NCBI GenBank assembly: GCA_039028635.1 | Contig: JBCCHV010000008.1 | Coordinates: 1 to 64,000, forward strand | Length of the DNA: 64,000 bases | Direction: 5' to 3' | Origin: Acidobacteriota bacterium | GTDB taxonomy: Bacteria; Acidobacteriota; Thermoanaerobaculia; Multivoradales; JBCCEF01 | Shown here: positions 8,513 through 17,959 of the stretch, piece after piece | Position numbering within the stretch: position 1 is the stretch's first letter | Layout: each line of letters starts with the position of its first letter | Program-made: the position numbers and the translations under genes | The notes under the pieces: generated by a model | Seen by the model: only the letters and a program-made list of their open reading frames with translations | What the model was told of the DNA's origin: nothing | Databases searched by the model: none

Positions 8513-9403
8513 CTAGTTGAGAATGGGAATGGTGTGGGGCTCGCCTTCCACCGGGTCGACCGGCTCCACCTCGACATCCGGATCGTCCGGGCAGTCTTCG
8601 CAAGGCTCCGTCTCGTGCTCGGCACAGTTGTTCGAGAACTCGATGTAGTTGATTTGCTCGGGCGTCGGTCCCTGGCTGTAGCCGGGGTGGAAGCTGCCCG
8701 AGAATCCGGGATGGTTGTTGATGTAGTGGGTGTTGCTCGCCTGGATGGTGCTCGCCGGCACGCCCGAGTTCGGATCCCCGACGTCCAGAATGAGGTTCCC
8801 ACCGCCAGAAATGCGCGTGAAGGTGAACTTCGGAACCACCGTCAGGCTGCTGTCGAAGGTGCCACCGCCGGAGTAGGTCTTGGTCGCGGTCAGCGAGCCC
8901 CAGGGCTGAGGCGCCTCGTCCGACAGGCCGACATGGACATCCCAAAGATCCCAGGACGAACCACCGAAGTACGTCACCGTGATCGGGTTGACCGACACCA
9001 GGCTGAGCCCGTGAATCTTGATCGCCACCGTGTCGGAATCTCCAACGCTGCCCGGATTGGGATCCTTCTTGCGATGGATCGAGGTGTCGGCGATCGCCGG
9101 CAGGCCCTGTCCCGCGCCCGGTCCGAAGGGTTCACCGGTGCAGTCGATGACGTAGGTCTGGGCGTCGGAGCCCGGACCGAAGAAGCCCGCCGGCATGTCG
9201 AGCGTGACGCTCGTGTTGCCCGAAGTCTGCCAGTAGTCGTACTTCTTGTTCAGCGGCAGATAACGGACCGGACCCACCGGGAGCGTCGTCGTGGTGGTGG
9301 TCGTGACGGTGGGCCGGAGCTGGGCGACAGACTCGCTCGGGACCGCCAGAGGTACCGACAGGACCATCACCATGACGAGCGCCAGCCGAAGTAAACGATT
9401 CAT
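8513..9403 (-). CDS. Hypothetical secreted protein with Thr-rich linker
   Basis: 296 residues, family not recognised. A signal peptide (MNRLLRLALVMVMVLSVPLA) is followed by a Thr run at about 33-40, typical of an exported flexible linker. The body looks all-beta, with 'YLPLNKKYDYWQTSGNTSVTLDMPAGFFGPGSD'-type strands split by Gly/Asp turns. The tail (about 255-285) is acidic, with Cys in 'CAEHETEPCEDC'. GGAGGAAG sits just before the start. The 134 nt between its stop and the Spondin_N gene hold a small GC hairpin (CCGGGT...ACCCGG near 8470-8490) but no gene. Confidence 0.6.
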   Translation of the reverse strand: MNRLLRLALVMVMVLSVPLAVPSESVAQLRPTVTTTTTTTLPVGPVRYLPLNKKYDYWQTSGNTSVTLDMPAGFFGPGSDAQTYVIDCTGEPFGPGAGQGLPAIADTSIHRKKDPNPGSVGDSDTVAIKIHGLSLVSVNPITVTYFGGSSWDLWDVHVGLSDEAPQPWGSLTATKTYSGGGTFDSSLTVVPKFTFTRISGGGNLILDVGDPNSGVPASTIQASNTHYINNHPGFSGSFHPGYSQGPTPEQINYIEFSNNCAEHETEPCEDCPDDPDVEVEPVDPVEGEPHTIPILN

Positions 9404-9427
9404 ACAACTTCCTCCTTGTTTTTCCCC

Positions 9428-9448
9428 GAGGCTCGGTTATCGAGCCTC
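9428..9448 (-). promoter_or_regulatory. Perfect hairpin in the leader of the 8513-9403 gene
   Basis: GAGGCTCG and CGAGCCTC form an 8-bp perfect stem with a GTTAT loop, about 10 nt upstream of the GGAGG ribosome site of the secreted protein starting at 9403. Its position in the leader suggests an effect on mRNA stability or translation. The rest of the 304-nt divergent gap (9404-9707) holds no gene. Confidence 0.4.
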
Positions 9449-9634
9449 TACTCAGAAGAAGCGAGAAACGGCGACGGTATGAAGTCCCGCGGCAAACAGA
9501 AGTTTCTTTGCCGATTGTCGAAAATGGCGCGAAAGGGCTCGTTTCTGTCGATCTTGGCTCCCAAGCCGGTCTTTTGAATCCCTAGACTGCCGCTATCGAA
9601 CGGGCATCGAAGGACTGCCGTGAGATGCACTCCT

Positions 9635-9657
9635 CTCGGCGCGCGCAGAGCGCCGAG
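9635..9657 (+). promoter_or_regulatory. Hairpin upstream of the 9708 gene
   Basis: CTCGGCGC and GCGCCGAG form an 8-bp perfect stem separated by 7 nt, ending about 50 nt before the start codon at 9708. It may be a leader structure. No function can be assigned from the sequence. Confidence 0.3.
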
Positions 9658-9707
9658 TGGCGATAGCAATCCATCCAAGCCGAGGCGATTCATACGGGAG
9701 CTTCACC

Positions 9708-11642
9708 ATGAGAACCAGCCTGCGCGTAGCTTTCACTCTGTTCATCATCGGATTGACGATCTCATCCCCGAGCCAGTCGCAAGTTCTTCTCGATACGCAA
9801 ACCGACGGAATGAGTCGGGTCGTTTCCTTCGACGATGGCTCGTTCGTCACTCTCTGGCAGCGCGACCAGAGCTTCGAGGGCTGGCAGTTGATGAGTCGTG
9901 CCGTCACCGACTCGACCCCGGGGACACCTTTCGCGATCGGTGTACCGATCACGATTCCAGGATTCGCCGCGGCCGCCGGACCGGACGAGATTCTGGTCGT
10001 CTGGCAGGACGGCGCCGGCCGACTGCGGGGCCAGATTCTCGATTCGAAGGGTGAGCCCGTCGAGCTCGAATTCACCATCGACAGCCCTTCCCAACCGCTC
10101 CGCAGCGTCGCCGTCGACGGCCACGACACGGGATTCACCGTCGCCTGGACGAACTTCTTCGGATCCGTCTTCGCTCGGCACTTCGACCTCGGGGGTGACC
10201 CGACCAGCGAGCGAGTCCTGGTCTTCGAGGGAGCAGTCGGCCAAAGTAGCGAGAATCTGGCCGACAGAGCCGAGATTGCAACCCAGGGTTCCACGTCGCT
10301 GGTCGCCTTCACCAGCTCTAGACGTAGCATCGATGCCTTCGAGAGCTTCCTGATCACGCGGCCGATCCTCGCCGACGGATTGCTCGGCGCTTCGACGACC
10401 CAACTGCGAGGTACGACGCCAATCCGTCATCCCGAGATCGCTGCCCTACCGGAGGGTGGCTTCGTTCTCACCTGGAGTCGCCAAGGCGCGGAGCCAGAGG
10501 GAGGGATTTGGGTCCAGAAGCTCGACCCGGACGGCACGACGGCGAGCCCTGCCCAGCGCATCGCCGCCACGGCGAACGGCGACGACCTGAGGTTTCCCCG
10601 AGCCGCCGTCTCGAACGCCGGCCCCGTCCTCGTGACCTGGGAGGATCACACCGGGACTTTCGCCGCCGGCAGCTTCCCGAAGGTGATCGGCCGATTCCTC
10701 GACGCCGCGCTGGCTCCGCTCGGCGAGATCTTTCCGGTGGAGCCTTCGAGGAACTCCAGCGAGACCGGGGCAGACGCCGCCTTCACCGCGACGAACGAGG
10801 CCACGATCACTTACTTCGCCGACGCACCCCAGCCGCAGTTCACCGTCCCCCTGCCCGAAGTCGAAACCGGCCTGCTCGCCCGACCGGTCCGCACCGCCTG
10901 CCAATCCAATGTCCACCAGGCCTGTTTGATGGACGGTCGTTTCTCCGTTCGGATCGAGATCGAGGGCGAAGAGTCCCCTGGCGCGGCCACGGCACAGCCC
11001 CTGACTCAGAACACCGCCGGATTCTGGTTCTTCAGCGCCGACAATCTCGAGGTCCTCGTCAAAGTCCTCGACGGCCGCCCGGTCAACGACCACTACTGGG
11101 TACTCTTCGGATCGATCTCCAACTTGCCCTACTCGGTAGTCGTCGAGAACACTGCAACTGGCCAGGTGCGGCGCTTTTCGAATCCCGCCGGAACCCTCGC
11201 CAGCCAGGCCATCACGAACGCTTTTCCCGACGATGGCTCTGCCCTCGATTCGCCCCGGCCGCAGCTCGACGTGCCAGACGGCAACTGCAGCGACGAACCG
11301 ACGGCCGCCCTCTGCCTGACCGACACCCGCTTTCGAGCGACGGCCGAGTGGATGGATCCCCGCAGCGGTCGAACCGGAATCGCCACCGGCCGCCTGATCT
11401 CAGAAAACAGTGGTGCCTTCTGGTTCTTCGGGCCGGAGAACCTCGAGATCATTCTGAAAGTCCTCGATGGCCGCAGCTCGAACGGCCACTTCTGGACCTT
11501 CGTCGGCTCCCTGACCGATGTCGAAGTCTTGCTCCGTGTCGAGGACATGGTCACCGGTGGAAACTGGACCTATCGCAAGCCGCCCTTCGTGCTCGAGAGC
11601 CACGCCGACACCGAAGCGCTGCCGGCACCAGGCCAGAACTGA
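9708..11642 (+). CDS. Secreted propeller-like protein with two C-terminal 'FWFF' modules
   Basis: 644 residues from the ATG at 9708 (GGGAG upstream), with signal peptide 'RVAFTLFIIGLTISSPSQSQ'. Residues about 25-390 carry repeated blades with a 'xVVxW.D..G...' flavour ('ILVVWQDGAG', 'GFVLTWSRQG', 'PVLVTWEDHTG'), probably a beta-propeller. Two copies of a roughly 110-residue module follow (about 410-520 and 530-640), each with a Cys pair, 'C.xDxRF', 'SGAFWFFGPENLEIILKVLDGR' and 'FWTFVGSLTDV'. They match the C-terminus of the Spondin_N protein at 7365. Likely a surface or secreted adhesion or ligand-binding protein; no catalytic residues recognised. Confidence 0.7.
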   Translation: MRTSLRVAFTLFIIGLTISSPSQSQVLLDTQTDGMSRVVSFDDGSFVTLWQRDQSFEGWQLMSRAVTDSTPGTPFAIGVPITIPGFAAAAGPDEILVVWQDGAGRLRGQILDSKGEPVELEFTIDSPSQPLRSVAVDGHDTGFTVAWTNFFGSVFARHFDLGGDPTSERVLVFEGAVGQSSENLADRAEIATQGSTSLVAFTSSRRSIDAFESFLITRPILADGLLGASTTQLRGTTPIRHPEIAALPEGGFVLTWSRQGAEPEGGIWVQKLDPDGTTASPAQRIAATANGDDLRFPRAAVSNAGPVLVTWEDHTGTFAAGSFPKVIGRFLDAALAPLGEIFPVEPSRNSSETGADAAFTATNEATITYFADAPQPQFTVPLPEVETGLLARPVRTACQSNVHQACLMDGRFSVRIEIEGEESPGAATAQPLTQNTAGFWFFSADNLEVLVKVLDGRPVNDHYWVLFGSISNLPYSVVVENTATGQVRRFSNPAGTLASQAITNAFPDDGSALDSPRPQLDVPDGNCSDEPTAALCLTDTRFRATAEWMDPRSGRTGIATGRLISENSGAFWFFGPENLEIILKVLDGRSSNGHFWTFVGSLTDVEVLLRVEDMVTGGNWTYRKPPFVLESHADTEALPAPGQN

Positions 11643-11664
11643 CGGCGCTCCGACAGCGCCGTCA
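11640..11664. terminator. Bidirectional terminator-like hairpin between convergent genes
   Basis: TGACGGCGCT and AGCGCCGTCA form a perfect 10-bp stem with a CCGAC loop, beginning at the stop codon of the 9708 gene and ending 7 nt from the stop of the opposing gene. There is no long T-run, but the position between two convergent stops supports a terminator role in both directions. Confidence 0.6.
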
Positions 11665-11671
11665 AGCCCCT

Positions 11672-12706
11672 CTAGTCGCCGACTCGAGCCTGGGTCAAGA
11701 CTTCGTCGCTCATCAAGCTCACCCAATGGGCCAGGCGCTCGGCCAGGCCGTGGCCCAGGCTGAGGGCGTTCGGCAAAGGACTGGTGAAGGTGACCTCGGT
11801 GCCGTTGAGGCTCTCGCCGGAAGATAGCCGGATCTCGAAGTCGATGGCATTGCGATACTGGTTCTGAACCATCACCGCGCTGCCGTGATCGCCGACCGTC
11901 GCCGTCGCCGAGGAGCGGTTGGTGAGCCCCGCCCGGGCGGCGGTGATCTCGATCACGATTTCCGCCGCCTCGGCCGTCTCGGACCAGCGCAGGGAGCTGC
12001 GATGCTTTTCCTGAGCGGCCTGCCGGAATCCCGCCACCGCCAGCTTCGGCTTCATGGCACGCCAGCCTCCCGGCGAGGTTTCGGGATCGCGGGAAAAGAG
12101 ATGGACCGTCCGCGCCCTCGCAACCACCTCGAGCTGCCCTTGGACCGCTGCTGGAAGCTCTACCGGAGCCGTCGCGGCGGCGACGCGGGCGGGGTTCTTC
12201 TTGGCCCATTTGTCCGCCCGTCGAGCGATCGCGGTGCCGAGGTTCGACCACCAGCATCCACCCTGCGTTCCCACCACGGCGCGCAGCGTTTCGTCGAAGC
12301 TCGCGGACCACAGGCGAGCTTCGAGGAGACAGTGGTCCGTTTGCAGCGTTTCGCTGGTCGCGGTCGCCGAAGAGCCCCTCGAATTGACCGTCGTCGAGAC
12401 CTGGGTCGGTAGCTCGGTGGCGAAGCCGTCGGCTCGACCGAGCCCCCCGAGGGCGAGGAAGAGACGCGCTTCTCCGGGATCCGAGACCACCCGCAGACGT
12501 TTGTTCAACTTGCGCTCGAAGAGCTCGACGGCGGCATCCCGCGCCTGGTAGCGATCGGCCACTTCGAGCGCCACGACCCCCGAGTCCTCGGCATCGACAT
12601 AGACGAAGATCGGCACCGTGTTCTGAGACTTGCGGGCGGCGTCCAGCGGCGCCGCTGCGAGCAGTAAGAAAAGACCCAACGCAATCAACCCACCGAGACG
12701 ATTCAT
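11672..12706 (-). CDS. Hypothetical secreted protein with internal duplication
   Basis: 344 residues from the ATG at 12706, chosen over an upstream in-frame start because GGGAGGACGTGCG precedes it and a signal peptide (MNRLGGLIALGLFLLLAAAPLDA) then begins the protein. Two similar halves can be seen. Residues about 80-170 ('EARLFLALGG', 'SSATATSETLQ', 'LGTAIARRADKWAKK') correspond to about 240-335 ('AEIVIEITAA', 'SSATATVGDHG', 'LGHGLAERLAHWVS'). Each half looks alpha/beta, with a final amphipathic helix. No known family was recognised. Probably periplasmic. Confidence 0.6.
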   Translation of the reverse strand: MNRLGGLIALGLFLLLAAAPLDAARKSQNTVPIFVYVDAEDSGVVALEVADRYQARDAAVELFERKLNKRLRVVSDPGEARLFLALGGLGRADGFATELPTQVSTTVNSRGSSATATSETLQTDHCLLEARLWSASFDETLRAVVGTQGGCWWSNLGTAIARRADKWAKKNPARVAAATAPVELPAAVQGQLEVVARARTVHLFSRDPETSPGGWRAMKPKLAVAGFRQAAQEKHRSSLRWSETAEAAEIVIEITAARAGLTNRSSATATVGDHGSAVMVQNQYRNAIDFEIRLSSGESLNGTEVTFTSPLPNALSLGHGLAERLAHWVSLMSDEVLTQARVGD

Positions 12707-12929
12707 CGCACGTCCTCCCAGTTCCGCTTGACGGTCCATGGCAGCGCTGCCGTCGAGGAGCGCTTCGCTGCCAACGGGTTGCAAGGCAGGAGCCAAAAAG
12801 AAACGCCTTGAACTTCAGTGGGCCGGGGCAGAGTCGCGGACACCAGCGCGCATCCCGGCGAGAAGAAACCGAGCATTTCGCGCGCCAGCGAGCAGCGGTG
12901 GTCCGCCCAACCCGGACTGACGTCGCGGA

Positions 12930-14087
12930 CTAGGGCGAATCGACCCGGGTCAGAACTTCCATCCCATCGCCGCGCCCGAGCCGGAGCAGCGTGGCGCCTT
13001 CATCGCGCTGCAGGAAGCTCAGCCGCTGACCGTTGGCGGCATCCAGGAAGGTGCTCTCCGAAGTCGCCTCGAGGGGGCGCCGGGCACGGCGTACGGACTC
13101 GAGATGAAGCTGGCCGTTCTCGATCGCGATTTCGAGCTGGCGTTCGCCGGCCTTGTAGGTGCCCACCCAACGCCGCAGGAGAGCCGGCTCGACCTCGACC
13201 TCGACCTCGAGCTGCGGTAGCCAAAACTCCTGCGGTCCCTCCGAGGAGCGGGTCGCCACCCGGCCGGCGAGCTCGAACTGGTCACCCGGAGCCAGGAAGT
13301 AGAAACCCTTGTCGGAGCGCCCCCGGGCGGCGGTCGAGCGGCGCCCGTCGTAAATCGCCACGTAACCTCCCATGACCTCGAAGCGGTCGCGCAAGACGAC
13401 GATCGCCGCCCCTTCGTCGAGGCCGATGCCGAGAACCTCGGGATGAGCCTCGACGATCTCCAGGAGATCGAAATGGCGGTTGCGGCGCAGCAGATGCTGA
13501 TCGATGGCGACGTCCTTCAAGTAACCCAATCCTTCCTGGTGATCGCCCATCATGATCATGTTGCCGCGCGTGTCACCGCGCGCCAGAAAGGAGCCCAGGA
13601 TGGTCGCCCCGGCCGAGGAGCCGCCGATCACCCCACCGCGTTCGAGAACGCCGCGCAAGGCGGCTTCGCTCTCGGTCCCCATGTAGAGGTCGACCAGACG
13701 CCACTGACGACCGCCACCGAAAAAGACGCCGGCGGCTCGCCGAATCACCTCGACGAACTCTTCCGAGTCGGCCTCGGCGCGATCCTTGGCGTGCAGGAGC
13801 CGAGTGTTGGTGGCACCCGCGGCCTGGAAGCCGGCGAGAGCCCAGCCGGCGAAGTCCGGCCCGTACTCCGGCAGGCCGACGGCCGAGGGAATGTAGACGA
13901 TCGGAGCATCGCGGCCACCGGCGAGCTCGATGAACTTGCGGTAGATCTCAGGCGAGATCTGACCGCCTCCGATGGCCACCAGCGAGCCATTCGGCGGTCC
14001 CACCGATTGCCCCTGGAGGGTCGCGGGGCCCAGCCAAGGGGCGAGGGTCATGGCGAGCGTAAGAGCGATCTGAAAGCGACCTGTCAT
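12930..14087 (-). CDS. Exported cyanophycinase-like peptidase (family S51)
   Basis: 385 residues from the ATG at 14087 (GAGAGGAGA upstream). A signal peptide at 1-28 suggests an extracellular, CphE-like enzyme. S51 hallmarks are present: nucleophile motif 'GGSSAGA', the His-containing 'DQHLLRRNRHFDLLE', and 'GIGLDEGAAIVV' carrying the acidic residue. Also 'VFFGGGRQWRL', which precedes the active site in this family. Cyanophycinases release beta-Asp-Arg dipeptides from the storage polymer cyanophycin. The C-terminal 100 residues are an added beta-rich tail ('LRRWVGTYKAGERQLEIAIENGQLHLE') of the kind seen at the ends of exported hydrolases. Substrate is inferred only. Confidence 0.8.
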   Translation of the reverse strand: MTGRFQIALTLAMTLAPWLGPATLQGQSVGPPNGSLVAIGGGQISPEIYRKFIELAGGRDAPIVYIPSAVGLPEYGPDFAGWALAGFQAAGATNTRLLHAKDRAEADSEEFVEVIRRAAGVFFGGGRQWRLVDLYMGTESEAALRGVLERGGVIGGSSAGATILGSFLARGDTRGNMIMMGDHQEGLGYLKDVAIDQHLLRRNRHFDLLEIVEAHPEVLGIGLDEGAAIVVLRDRFEVMGGYVAIYDGRRSTAARGRSDKGFYFLAPGDQFELAGRVATRSSEGPQEFWLPQLEVEVEVEPALLRRWVGTYKAGERQLEIAIENGQLHLESVRRARRPLEATSESTFLDAANGQRLSFLQRDEGATLLRLGRGDGMEVLTRVDSP

Positions 14088-14286
14088 GGCGATTCTCCTC
14101 TCGAATCGGTCGGGCCATCGACTCCGCAATCGGTTCCAAGCGGTGCCTGCGCTGAAGCCCTTGGCGACCCTAACAGGCGCTTCCGAGCCCGCGCCCACCG
14201 GCCGGGCGCAATGCCCCGAATGATAAAGTTCGGCAGGAGCTCGACATGCCCAAACCAGGGAAACGACACGATCGACGAGGTTTCGC

Positions 14287-15150
14287 ATGCTAGGAGATCC
14301 CTCGTTTCCCGCCGCCTCTCAGCGCTTTTTTCAGCCCAGCAGCATCGCCGAAGCGCTCGCCCTCAAGGGGCGCTTGGGAAAAGCCGCGAGCTTTCTCGCC
14401 GGCGGCACGGATCTGGTGGTGGGGGTGCGCAAAGGTCGTCGCCAGCTCGACACCTTGATCGATCTCAGCCGAGTCCGCGGCCTCGATGAGCTCGAGCCCA
14501 GCGGGGACCGCCTGAGGATCGGCGCCATGTGCCGCCTGCGCAGGCTCGAAAGCTGCTCTGTCGACGCCCTGGCTGCCGCCTGCGCCACCGTCGGCGGACC
14601 TCAGATTCGCAATCTGGGGACGATCGGCGGCCAGCTCGATACGGCCTCGCCGGCCGGCGACGTCTCCACCGCCCTGATCGCCCTCGAAGCCGAGGTCGAG
14701 CTGGCATCCGTCGACTCCGGTTCCCGACGCCTCCCCCTCGCCGACTTTTTCCTGGCGCCCGGCAAGACGGATCGCGCCGACGACGAGATGATCGTCGCCG
14801 TCGAGGTGCCGACGAACCGGCGCTCGTCTTTCTACAAGATCGGCAAGCGCAACGCCGTCGCCATCTCGCTGGTGATGGCCGCCGCCTCGATCGGCCCGGC
14901 GGGCGACGTCGCCCTCGGCCTCGGCTGTGTCGCGCCGAAGCCGCTACGACCGCGCCGGGCCGAGGCTCACCTCCGGCAGGCCGCGGTGATCGACTCCACC
15001 GCCATGACAGAAGCCGCCCGCCTGGTGGGCGAAGAAGTGAGCCCGATCGACGACCACCGCGGCGGCGCCGAGTACCGCCGCTCCATGGCCGTCACCTTGA
15101 CCCACCGATTGCTCAGTGAGCTGATCGACATCACCCCGGGAAACGCCTGA
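14287..15150 (+). CDS. Molybdenum hydroxylase, FAD-binding medium subunit (XdhB/CoxM-like)
   Basis: 287 residues matching the FAD-binding subunit of xanthine dehydrogenase/CO dehydrogenase-type enzymes. The first FAD motif is 'ASFLAGGTDLVVGVRKG' and the second is 'ATVGGPQIRNLGTIGGQLDTASPAGD'. The C-terminal CO_deh_flav_C domain follows ('RRAEAHLRQAA', 'EYRRSMAVTLTHRLLSE'). It passes electrons from the 2Fe-2S subunit to NAD or another acceptor. First gene of a tight operon: its TGA overlaps the next ATG (TGATG at 15148-15152). A 199-nt gap separates it from the divergent peptidase gene. Confidence 0.9.
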   Translation: MLGDPSFPAASQRFFQPSSIAEALALKGRLGKAASFLAGGTDLVVGVRKGRRQLDTLIDLSRVRGLDELEPSGDRLRIGAMCRLRRLESCSVDALAAACATVGGPQIRNLGTIGGQLDTASPAGDVSTALIALEAEVELASVDSGSRRLPLADFFLAPGKTDRADDEMIVAVEVPTNRRSSFYKIGKRNAVAISLVMAAASIGPAGDVALGLGCVAPKPLRPRRAEAHLRQAAVIDSTAMTEAARLVGEEVSPIDDHRGGAEYRRSMAVTLTHRLLSELIDITPGNA

Positions 15151-15659
15151 TGCTCGAGACCGCCCCCGACGTCCGTCGCGACGACACCTCGACCTGGACC
15201 CTGCGCTGCCGCATCAACGGCGAGCCGGTCGAGGTCGAGATCGACCCCCACGAGACCATCTACGACACCCTGCGCGAGCGCCTCCGCCTGACCGGCACCA
15301 AAGGCGCCTGCCTCGAAGGCGAGTGCGGCAGCTGCACCATCCTGGTGGAGGGTGAACCGGTCACCTCCTGCCTGGTGATGGCGCCGCAGATGGAGGGTAA
15401 ATCGTTGGTCACCATCGAGGGCCTGGCCGAGGGCGACCAGCTCCATCGGGTCCAGCTGAGCTTCGTCGAAGCCGGAGCGGTGCAGTGCGGCTACTGCACT
15501 CCAGGCCTGCTGATGACGGCGGCCGCCCTGCTCGAAGCCAATCCGCGCCCCAACGCCGACGAGGTGCGCGAGGGGCTCGCCGGCAACCTCTGCCGCTGCA
15601 CCGGCTACGCCAAGATCATCGACGCCGTGATCGCGGCCTCCGACACCGGCGAAGCCTGA
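15150..15659 (+). CDS. Molybdenum hydroxylase, 2Fe-2S small subunit (XdhC/CoxS-like)
   Basis: 169 residues. The N-terminal plant-type ferredoxin motif is 'GTKGACLEGECGSCTILVEGEPVTSC', and the C-terminal four-helix domain carries the second cluster ligands 'CGYCTPGLLMTAAALL' and 'NLCRCTGYAKIIDAV'. All eight expected Cys are visible. It relays electrons from the molybdenum centre to the FAD subunit. It overlaps the FAD gene by 1 nt and is followed after 13 nt by the large subunit, so the three are one transcript. Confidence 0.93.
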   Translation: MLETAPDVRRDDTSTWTLRCRINGEPVEVEIDPHETIYDTLRERLRLTGTKGACLEGECGSCTILVEGEPVTSCLVMAPQMEGKSLVTIEGLAEGDQLHRVQLSFVEAGAVQCGYCTPGLLMTAAALLEANPRPNADEVREGLAGNLCRCTGYAKIIDAVIAASDTGEA

Positions 15660-15672
15660 AGCCCGAACCATC

Positions 15673-17940
15673 GTGAACCACCCCGCGCCCTCCTGGATCG
15701 GACAGTCCGTCCTGCGCCGCGACGTCGCCGGCAAGGTCAACGGCGAGACCCGCTACGGTGGTGATCTGAAGGGCCCCGAGGTGCTCAGCGTGGCGGTCAT
15801 CCGCAGCCCCCACCCCCACGCCGAGATCCGGTCCATCGACACCCGGGCGGCGCGCCGCGCTCCCGGTGTGCTCGAAGTGCTGGGGGCGGACGACCTCGGC
15901 GGGGTCAATCTCCACGGGCTGATCCATCGCGACCAGCCGGTGTTCTGCGACTCGCGAGCCCGCTACCTGGGAGACGCCCTCGGCATCGTCGTCGCCGAAA
16001 CGCCGGCGCAAGCCGCCGCCGCCACCCTCCTGGTGGAAGTCGACTACCGACCGCTGCCGATTCTCGCCACCATGGACGACGCCCTCGCCGAGGGCGCACC
16101 GGCCATCCATCCCGCCGGCAACATCATGTCGACCCAGTTGATCCGCAAGGGCAACGCCGACGCCGCCATCGCCACCGCCGATGCGATCGTGCAGACCCGG
16201 CTCAAAACGCAGTGTGTCGACCACGCCTTCCTCGACATCGAGGCGGGATACGCCCGCCTGGTGGACGACGTCGTCGAGATTCACGCCTCCGGCCAGTGGG
16301 TGCACGAGGAGCGCCGCCTGATCGCCCTTTCGCTAGGCCTGCCGGTCGAAAAGGTGCGCCTCATCCAGCCGCCGACGGGCGGCGCCTTCGGCGGCCGGGA
16401 AGACATCTCGATCCAGATCTACCTCGGCCTCGCCGCCCTGCGCTTCGGCCGGCCGGTGCGCATTCAGTACACCCGCGAGGAATCGATGGTGGCGCGCCAC
16501 AAGCGCCACCCGATGGAGGTCGAGTACACCCTCGCCGCCCGCGCCGACGGCACCCTGACGGCCGCCCGGGTGACCATCCGCTGCGACGAAGGCGCCTACG
16601 CCTCGACCGGGCCGGCGGTGCTGCGCAAGGCGGCGAGCCACGCCACCGGCCCCTACCGCGTGCCCAACGTCCACGTCGACGCCATCGCCGTGTTCACCAA
16701 CAACAACCCCACCGGCGCCATGCGCGGCTTCGGCGCCTGCCAGATGGGTATCGCCTACGAGAACGCCCTCGCCGCCCTGGCCCGGCGCCTCGACATGGAT
16801 CTGGTGGACCTCAAGCGCAAAAACCTGATCCGTGACGGCGACGCCGTCACCACCTCGCAGATCATTCCGGTGGCCAGCCCGATTCACTGCCTCGAGGCGG
16901 CGGCCGAACGCCTCGACTGGGAGAACCGCAGCTACGACCAACCGGCGCCACACCTGCGGCGCGGCTACGGCATCAGCGCCATCTGCTTCGGCGTCGGCTA
17001 CGGCGACAGCTACCCGGATGCCTCGCGGGCGCGCGTCCGGCTGCTCGCCGGCGGTGGCGCGGAGGTCTTCTCCGGCGGCGTCGAAGTCGGCCAGGGCCTG
17101 CACAACCTGATGGCCCAGATCGTCGCCGAAGAGCTCGGTCTGACGCCGGACGAGGTCGCGGTCACCGCCTCCGATACGGCCGAGACTCCCGAGTCGGGCT
17201 CGTCGTCGGCGACCCGCCAGACGGTCTTCACGGGCAACGCCGTCAAGCTCGCCGCCGGCGAGGTGCGGCGCCAGCTCCTCGACGTCGCCGCCGCCGAGCT
17301 GCACCTGCACTGGGAAGAGCTGAAGGTGGAGGACGGCTGGGTGATGGCGGTCGCCGACGGCGGGCCCCGCATCACCCTCGCCGACCTGGTGACCACCGCC
17401 CACCGCCGCGGCTACGACCTCGACATGACTTCCGTCTACCAGCCGCGCACGGTGAAACCGGACCCCGACACGGGCCTGTCGCCGCGCGCCTTCATGACCT
17501 ACATGTTCGCCAGCCACGCCGCCGAAGTGGTGGTCGACCTGGAAACCGGAGAGGTGGTGGTCGAGCGTCTGATCGCCGTCCACGATGTCGGCAAGGCGAT
17601 CAATCCGCGCGAGGTGGCCGGCCAGATCGAAGGCGGCGCCGCCCAAGGGCTGGGAATGGCGCTGATGGAAGAGGTGATCACCGACCAGGGCGAGATCAAG
17701 AACGCCAGCTTCACCGACTACCTCATTCCCACCATCGCCGACGTCCCCTGGATCGAGTCGATCATCCTCGAACGTCCCGACCTCGAGGGTCCCTATGGCG
17801 CCCGCGGCGTCGGCGAGCCGCCCTTGATCGGCACCGTCCCGGCAGTCCTGGGGGCGATCAGCGACGCCATCGGGGCACCGATCAGCGAGACTCCGGCCAC
17901 CGCCGAGCGGGTCTGGTCGGCGATCCATCGCAGAGCCTAG
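15673..17940 (+). CDS. Molybdenum hydroxylase, molybdopterin-binding large subunit
   Basis: 755 residues from a GTG start. An aldehyde oxidase/xanthine dehydrogenase a/b hammerhead domain (about 10-120) is followed by the molybdopterin-binding domain. Signatures: 'PTGGAFGGREDISIQIYLGLAA', 'NNPTGAMRGFGACQMG', 'GGVEVGQGLHNLMAQI', 'GSSSATRQTVFTGNAV', and the C-terminal 'GARGVGEPPLIGTVPAVLGAI', with the conserved catalytic Glu of this family. The CO dehydrogenase loop (VAYRCSFR) is absent, so xanthine/purine or aldehyde-type substrates are more likely than CO. No maturation gene (XdhC/MobA-type) lies beside it. Confidence 0.92.
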   Translation: MNHPAPSWIGQSVLRRDVAGKVNGETRYGGDLKGPEVLSVAVIRSPHPHAEIRSIDTRAARRAPGVLEVLGADDLGGVNLHGLIHRDQPVFCDSRARYLGDALGIVVAETPAQAAAATLLVEVDYRPLPILATMDDALAEGAPAIHPAGNIMSTQLIRKGNADAAIATADAIVQTRLKTQCVDHAFLDIEAGYARLVDDVVEIHASGQWVHEERRLIALSLGLPVEKVRLIQPPTGGAFGGREDISIQIYLGLAALRFGRPVRIQYTREESMVARHKRHPMEVEYTLAARADGTLTAARVTIRCDEGAYASTGPAVLRKAASHATGPYRVPNVHVDAIAVFTNNNPTGAMRGFGACQMGIAYENALAALARRLDMDLVDLKRKNLIRDGDAVTTSQIIPVASPIHCLEAAAERLDWENRSYDQPAPHLRRGYGISAICFGVGYGDSYPDASRARVRLLAGGGAEVFSGGVEVGQGLHNLMAQIVAEELGLTPDEVAVTASDTAETPESGSSSATRQTVFTGNAVKLAAGEVRRQLLDVAAAELHLHWEELKVEDGWVMAVADGGPRITLADLVTTAHRRGYDLDMTSVYQPRTVKPDPDTGLSPRAFMTYMFASHAAEVVVDLETGEVVVERLIAVHDVGKAINPREVAGQIEGGAAQGLGMALMEEVITDQGEIKNASFTDYLIPTIADVPWIESIILERPDLEGPYGARGVGEPPLIGTVPAVLGAISDAIGAPISETPATAERVWSAIHRRA

Positions 17941-17959
17941 CCCCGGGAAACCCATCGCC

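Noticed and set aside
15673-17940. CO dehydrogenase large subunit
   Set aside because: The CO-specific active-site loop is missing; the motif set fits xanthine/aldehyde-type hydroxylases.
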